NCBI GenBank assembly: GCA_902363045.1
Contig: CABIYX010000004.1
Coordinates: 13,567-77,566 of the forward strand
From: Clostridiales bacterium
GTDB taxonomy: Bacteria > Bacillota > Clostridia > Oscillospirales > Oscillospiraceae
Reading direction: 5' to 3'
DNA: 64,000 nt
How positions within the stretch are numbered: the stretch's first letter is position 1; each line of letters starts with the position of its first letter. The notes below the pieces were generated by a model. It made no database searches, had not been told where the DNA came from, and saw only the letters and a list, made by a program, of their open reading frames with translations. Position numbers and translations under genes: made by a program. Positions 60,734 through 64,000 of the stretch are shown here, one piece after another.

Positions 60734-62029
60734 TCACTTCAAAACCACACAGCCGCCCTGGGGCCGGATGTGCAGGATGTGGCACATCCCCGGACCCAGC
60801 AGCTCCTCCATTCCCTGCTGGAAGGTCTCCAGCTTCTCGTTGGGGACAAAGGCCTGGATGGTACCGGCAAATCCGCCGCCGTGGACCCGGATGGCGCCGG
60901 AGCCGCCCAGCAGCTCCCGCCCCACGGCCAGGGCCACCGGGATGGCCTGCTGCTGAGGGGCCGCCGCCGACCAGGTGTTCTGCAGGTTCAGGGCGGAGGA
61001 CAGCCCCGACTGGTCCACCAGGGCCAGAAAGGCGGCAAAGTCGCCCTGCTCCAGGGCCTGGGCCTCCTGCTCCGCCCGGCAGTCCTCCTCAAAGAAGTGC
61101 ATGGTCCGAAGCACCGCCCGGTCGCCGCACTCCTGCCGCAGCTGGGGCAGGGCGGCCCGGAAGGCCCCCTCGTCCACGTCCCGCAGGAACTTCTTGCCGA
61201 AATGGGCGGCCACTGCGCCCATTTCCCGGGTGATGTCCGCATAGTCGTCGGTGAGATCCGCGTGGCAGGAGCCGGTGTCCACGATGCACAGGGCATGGCC
61301 CGACCGGGTAAAGTCGTACTCCACCTTCTTCACCACAGGGGCGGCCGGGTCGGCAAAGTCGATGGCCACCGCACCGCCCACCGAGGAGCCCATCTGGTCC
61401 ATCAGCCCACAGGGCTTGCCGAAGTAGACGTTCTCCGCGTACTGGCCCACCTTGGCCCGCTCCACAGGATCCAGGGTCCCGCCGCCGAAGAAGCAGTCCA
61501 CGATGGTGGCCACCAGGATCTCATAGGCGGCGGAGGAGGACAGGCCGGAGCCGGACAGCACCGTGGAGGTCACATAGGCGTCAAAGCCTGCCGGACGGCA
61601 TCCCAGCTCCACCAGCCGGGCCGCCACTCCCCGCACCAGCGCGGGGGAGCTGTTCTTCTCCTCCTCCCGGACCTTCAGATCCCGCAGGTCCACCTCCAGG
61701 GCGGGGTAGCCCTCCGACCGGATCCGGACCAGGTCCGTCCCGTTGGGGGCGGCGCAGGCCAGCATATCCAGATCCACACTGCCGCACAGCACACGGCCGT
61801 GCTGGTGGTCGGTGTGGTTGCCGCCGATCTCCGTCCGGCCCGGTCCGCTGAACAGAGCGGCCTGGGGCCGCGCTCCGAACTCCGCCTCAAAGGCCCGGAC
61901 CACCCGGACCGCCCGCTCCCGTCCCTTTTCCAGGGAGGCGTCGCTTCCATCCAGAGCATACAGCCCCCGAAGCGCCTCATCTCCCCCGCCTTCCTGCAAC
62001 TTCTGTAACAGCTCTCCCGTGGAACTCAT
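60734..62029 (-). CDS. galK: Galactokinase
   Basis: 431-residue GHMP kinase. Substrate motif 'PGRTEIGGNHTDHQHGRVL' near 65, ATP loop 'LSGSGLSSSAAYEI' near 140 and C-terminal 'GGGFAGTIQAF'. ATG 62029 is supported by GAGGTG 6 bases upstream. First gene after a promoter whose spacer contains a LacI-type operator. Confidence 0.96.
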   Translation of the reverse strand: MSSTGELLQKLQEGGGDEALRGLYALDGSDASLEKGRERAVRVVRAFEAEFGARPQAALFSGPGRTEIGGNHTDHQHGRVLCGSVDLDMLACAAPNGTDLVRIRSEGYPALEVDLRDLKVREEEKNSSPALVRGVAARLVELGCRPAGFDAYVTSTVLSGSGLSSSAAYEILVATIVDCFFGGGTLDPVERAKVGQYAENVYFGKPCGLMDQMGSSVGGAVAIDFADPAAPVVKKVEYDFTRSGHALCIVDTGSCHADLTDDYADITREMGAVAAHFGKKFLRDVDEGAFRAALPQLRQECGDRAVLRTMHFFEEDCRAEQEAQALEQGDFAAFLALVDQSGLSSALNLQNTWSAAAPQQQAIPVALAVGRELLGGSGAIRVHGGGFAGTIQAFVPNEKLETFQQGMEELLGPGMCHILHIRPQGGCVVLK

Positions 62030-62060
62030 AGACGTCACCTCTTTCTTATTTCTACTACAA

Positions 62061-62088
62061 AGTATATTTATTTTTACTAAAAATTCAA
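62061..62088 (-). promoter_or_regulatory. galK promoter with operator between -35 and -10
   Basis: Minus-strand TTGAAT (62088-62083), 16-base spacer, TATACT (62066-62061). The spacer is the palindrome-like TTTATTTTTACTAAAAAT (plus 62067-62084), which shares 18 bases with the site before the regulator gene at 63202-63219. A bound repressor would block polymerase. Confidence 0.75.
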
Positions 62089-62149
62089 TCCATCTTTTGA
62101 AGATTCAGAAAGTTCAGCGGCTTTGACAGAAAATCCCCTATCTTTCTGG

Positions 62150-63187
62150 TCATTCCGCCGGGACAGGCCCAGTGCTGCTCCGCACGGTCAGAGAAGATGA
62201 CACCACCACCTTCAGTGGAACAGTACGTTCCGGCTCCCTTCCCGGGAGGGCCACCCGCTCCCGCAGCAGACGCAGGGCAGTGCGTGCCATCTCCTCCACA
62301 TGGGCAGACACCGATGTCAGAGGCGGCTCCACCAGGGCGGAGCGGGGCGTGTCGTTGAAGGAAACCACCGACAGATCCTTCGGTGCGTCCAAACCGGCCA
62401 GCCTCAGGGCCCGGATGACTCCAATGGCCGTCTCCTCATTGGCCGCCAGTAGCGCCGTGGGACGGCTCCCTCCGCCGGAGAGACGCTCTCCCACCGCCCG
62501 GGCAGCCGCCTCCGTCTCCATGGGGCAGTCCAGCAGCCAGCCCCGGCAATCCAGTCCCCGGGCCGCGATCTGCTGGGCAAAGAGCTGGCGGCGCACCTCG
62601 GGGGCCCGGCGGCCCAGGTCATCCAGCTTCCATTCCGGGCCGATAAAACCCACAGATCGGTGTCCCAGTTCCACCAAATGCTCCAGAGCCATAGAAATGC
62701 CCAGAGAGAAGTTCAATACCACTGAGTCAAATCGACTCTCCAGCGGGGAAGAGTTTAAAAATACGATCTGAGGGCAGATGGACTCTAAGGCTGCGATCTG
62801 TCCAGACCGAAACTTTCCAATGGCAATGATCCCATCCAGAGCCTCTCCCTCCGGAGTCAGGAATCCCTCTCCCCGGCTCTCTAAAGGCACCGCAGTATAC
62901 TTCCGATCCAGGCATCCCTGGCGGACAAACCCACTGAGGTAGAGGTAGAAGGGGTCCTCCAGCTGCTGGGCCGGCGTGAGCATCTCTGCGATCCCCACCC
63001 GGAGCACCCCCTTGGGCGCCCGGCCCCTGCGGCTCCGTGTGGCGGTATAGTTCAGCCGCCCCGCCTCCTCCAGCACCTTTCTTCTGGCTTCCATGCTCAC
63101 CGACAGCGCTGGATCGCCCGACAGGATCCTGGAGATGGTGGCGGCGGAGTAGCCCGTCCGTTCCGCCAGCTCCCGCAGCGTAGCCAT
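62150..63187 (-). CDS. LacI-family repressor, probable gal regulator (GalR-like)
   Basis: 345 residues. N-terminal LacI HTH with 'TLRELAERTGYSAATISRIL' and hinge 'RRKVLEEAGRLNY', then a periplasmic-binding-protein-like effector domain (about 60-335). The dominant operator candidates upstream of galK and of this gene share the same core, so it probably controls both and itself. Located directly between the Leloir genes and a sugar-binding protein gene. No gene name is assigned. Confidence 0.93.
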   Translation of the reverse strand: MATLRELAERTGYSAATISRILSGDPALSVSMEARRKVLEEAGRLNYTATRSRRGRAPKGVLRVGIAEMLTPAQQLEDPFYLYLSGFVRQGCLDRKYTAVPLESRGEGFLTPEGEALDGIIAIGKFRSGQIAALESICPQIVFLNSSPLESRFDSVVLNFSLGISMALEHLVELGHRSVGFIGPEWKLDDLGRRAPEVRRQLFAQQIAARGLDCRGWLLDCPMETEAAARAVGERLSGGGSRPTALLAANEETAIGVIRALRLAGLDAPKDLSVVSFNDTPRSALVEPPLTSVSAHVEEMARTALRLLRERVALPGREPERTVPLKVVVSSSLTVRSSTGPVPAE

Positions 63188-63201
63188 GGTGATCCCCTCC
63201 C

Positions 63202-63248
63202 TTTATTTTTACTAAAAATAAAATAGCACAGAACAGGAGGCGGCGCAA
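63202..63248 (-). promoter_or_regulatory. Promoter and palindromic operator of the LacI-type gene
   Basis: Minus-strand TTGCGC (63248-63243), 17-base spacer, TATTTT (63225-63220). The perfect palindrome TTTATTTTT-ACT-AAAAATAAA (63202-63222) lies just downstream of the -10, covering the start of transcription. Confidence 0.7.
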
Positions 63249-63260
63249 GTCCCCGGAGGG

Positions 63261-64000
63261 CTATTCCTCCAGAAAACTCCGGAAATTTTCCTGGTTGACC
63301 TTCCGGTAGGGAAGCCAGACATAGTGCTCTGCTGTCAGGTCGGCAGCCTGGGCCGGGTCCTCCCCGGCGTACAGAGACAGGGCCAGGTCCATCAGGACCT
63401 GGGGCATCTCCTTGGCGTTCTGCACCGTCCCACTGAGCGTCCCTGCCTCCATAGCCTCCAGTGCTGGAGCGGTGGCGTCCACACCCACGATCACAGGCAT
63501 CTCCTCCAGGGCCATTCCCGCCTCCAGAAGCACGTCGATGGCCCCCAGGGCCATATCGTCGTTGTTGGCAAAGACCGCCTCGATCTGGCCGCCAAACTCC
63601 TGATACCACTGGGACATCTTGGCCGCCGCCTGTCCCCGGTTCCAGTTTGCGGTATCGCTGGCCAGCTTCTCCACCAAAATCCCGGCATTGGTGAGGGTCT
63701 TGATGGAGTACTCCGTGCGCAGCAGGGCGTCCTGGTGGCTGGGCTCCCCCTCCAGCATCACATACTGGAGCACGCCGTCCCCGTTCCGGTCCACCCGCTC
63801 CCGGTCCTCCTGCCACTGCTCCCACACGATCTGTCCCTGAAATATCCCGGACTGCTCGCCTCTTGGCCCCACATAGTAGGCCCTCTCCCAGCGCTGGAGG
63901 TCCTCCTCCACCGGCTGGCGGTTGAAAAAGATCACCGGCACGCCGGCCTCCTCCGCCTTGTCCACGATCACCGCCGCCGCGGTGCGGTCCACCATGTTGA
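63261..64000 (-). CDS. mglB: Galactose/glucose-type ABC transporter binding protein, C-terminal part
   Basis: Frame is open beyond the right edge; about 246 C-terminal residues are seen, so the signal peptide and N-terminal domain are outside. 'VPVIFFNRQPVEEDL' and 'FANNDDMALGAIDVL' are typical of the periplasmic-binding-protein type 1 family; a Ca-binding loop 'DRNGDGVLQY' is as in MglB. The stop is 74 bases before the LacI-type gene. The rest of the transporter (mglA/mglC) is presumably upstream, outside the window; galactose specificity is inferred from context. Confidence 0.85.
   Translation of the reverse strand, partial: NMVDRTAAAVIVDKAEEAGVPVIFFNRQPVEEDLQRWERAYYVGPRGEQSGIFQGQIVWEQWQEDRERVDRNGDGVLQYVMLEGEPSHQDALLRTEYSIKTLTNAGILVEKLASDTANWNRGQAAAKMSQWYQEFGGQIEAVFANNDDMALGAIDVLLEAGMALEEMPVIVGVDATAPALEAMEAGTLSGTVQNAKEMPQVLMDLALSLYAGEDPAQAADLTAEHYVWLPYRKVNQENFRSFLEE

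Noticed and set aside
1..64000. tRNA, rRNA, insertion sequences or prophage
   Set aside because: No cloverleaf-like sequences, rRNA blocks, transposase or phage genes were recognised; the gaps are short and mostly explained by promoters, terminators and hairpins.

Overview
The window reads as chromosomal core genome of a GC-rich, low-motility-signal anaerobic Firmicute of class Clostridia, most likely an Oscillospirales gut bacterium of the Flavonifractor / Lawsonibacter / Pseudoflavonifractor type. This is inference from gene content and order: an IspH-ribosomal protein S1 fusion, RemA, CarD, GerW (YtfJ), a PASTA-domain Ser/Thr kinase, CdaA/CdaR, a tig-clpP-clpX-lon-engB run, and several families known mainly from Clostridia (DUF5685, DUF6054, DUF3343, DUF1858). 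Almost every gene lies on the minus strand. Plus-strand genes are the tandem array at the left edge, one small HTH gene, one small DUF6774-like gene and cysK. No rRNA, tRNA, CRISPR array, insertion sequence or prophage was seen.

Layout. 1-2.8 kb: three tandem plus-strand paralogues of a DUF2812-like membrane family; the first is cut by the window edge and the middle one is broken by an in-frame amber codon. 3.0-19.9 kb: one very long co-oriented minus-strand run that starts at a strong promoter (19948-19976) with cdaA-cdaR, continues through a poorly characterised Cys-rich cassette (RseC-like, DUF5685, J-domain/TPR protein, membrane protein) and then yicC-remA-gmk-rpoZ-priA-def-fmt-rsmB-rlmN-stp-prkC-rsgA. 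20.1-23.6 kb: carD-ispD-ispF, then DUF3343 and a cysteine-desulfurase-like enzyme. 23.7-29.4 kb: rpiR regulator, FAD oxidoreductase, cmk, plsC and ispH-rpsA. 29.4-34.8 kb: site-2 protease, scpA-scpB, DUF2953, gerW, dacF, rluB. 34.9-41.8 kb: tig-clpP-clpX-lon-engB. 41.8-46.6 kb: thrC-phosphoesterase and rplS-rbgA-rnhB-yraN. 46.7-51 kb: trmK-nif3, DUF1858, two HTH genes, a zinc ribbon and a SigH-like sigma factor. 51-55.6 kb: ruvC-ruvA-two DUF6054 genes-ruvB-glmM. 55.7-58.2 kb: small DUF6774-like gene, patatin, cysK and a hairpin-rich convergent zone. 58.2-64 kb: galK-galE-galT, a LacI-family regulator and the start of a galactose-type sugar binding protein gene, with matching palindromic operators.

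How it works together. Most units couple macromolecular synthesis and quality control (translation start/finish, rRNA/tRNA modification, ribosome assembly GTPases, chaperone-protease system, replication restart and recombination) with envelope functions (c-di-AMP synthesis, PASTA kinase/phosphatase, carboxypeptidase, isoprenoid supply). The right end is a sugar-utilisation locus for galactose.

The most interesting non-coding signals are 7-bp repeats (A/G)TTAGGA that sit exactly on, or directly after, the stop codons of rsgA, fmt and ruvC; a compound of four perfect hairpins between cysK and galT; a perfect dyad across the cysK -10 element; and a pair of gal operators. No clearly new multi-gene defence or mobile system was found. 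The best candidates for unexplored biology are the Cys-rich cassette next to cdaA/cdaR, the DUF6054 pair inside the ruv operon and the DUF2812-like array.
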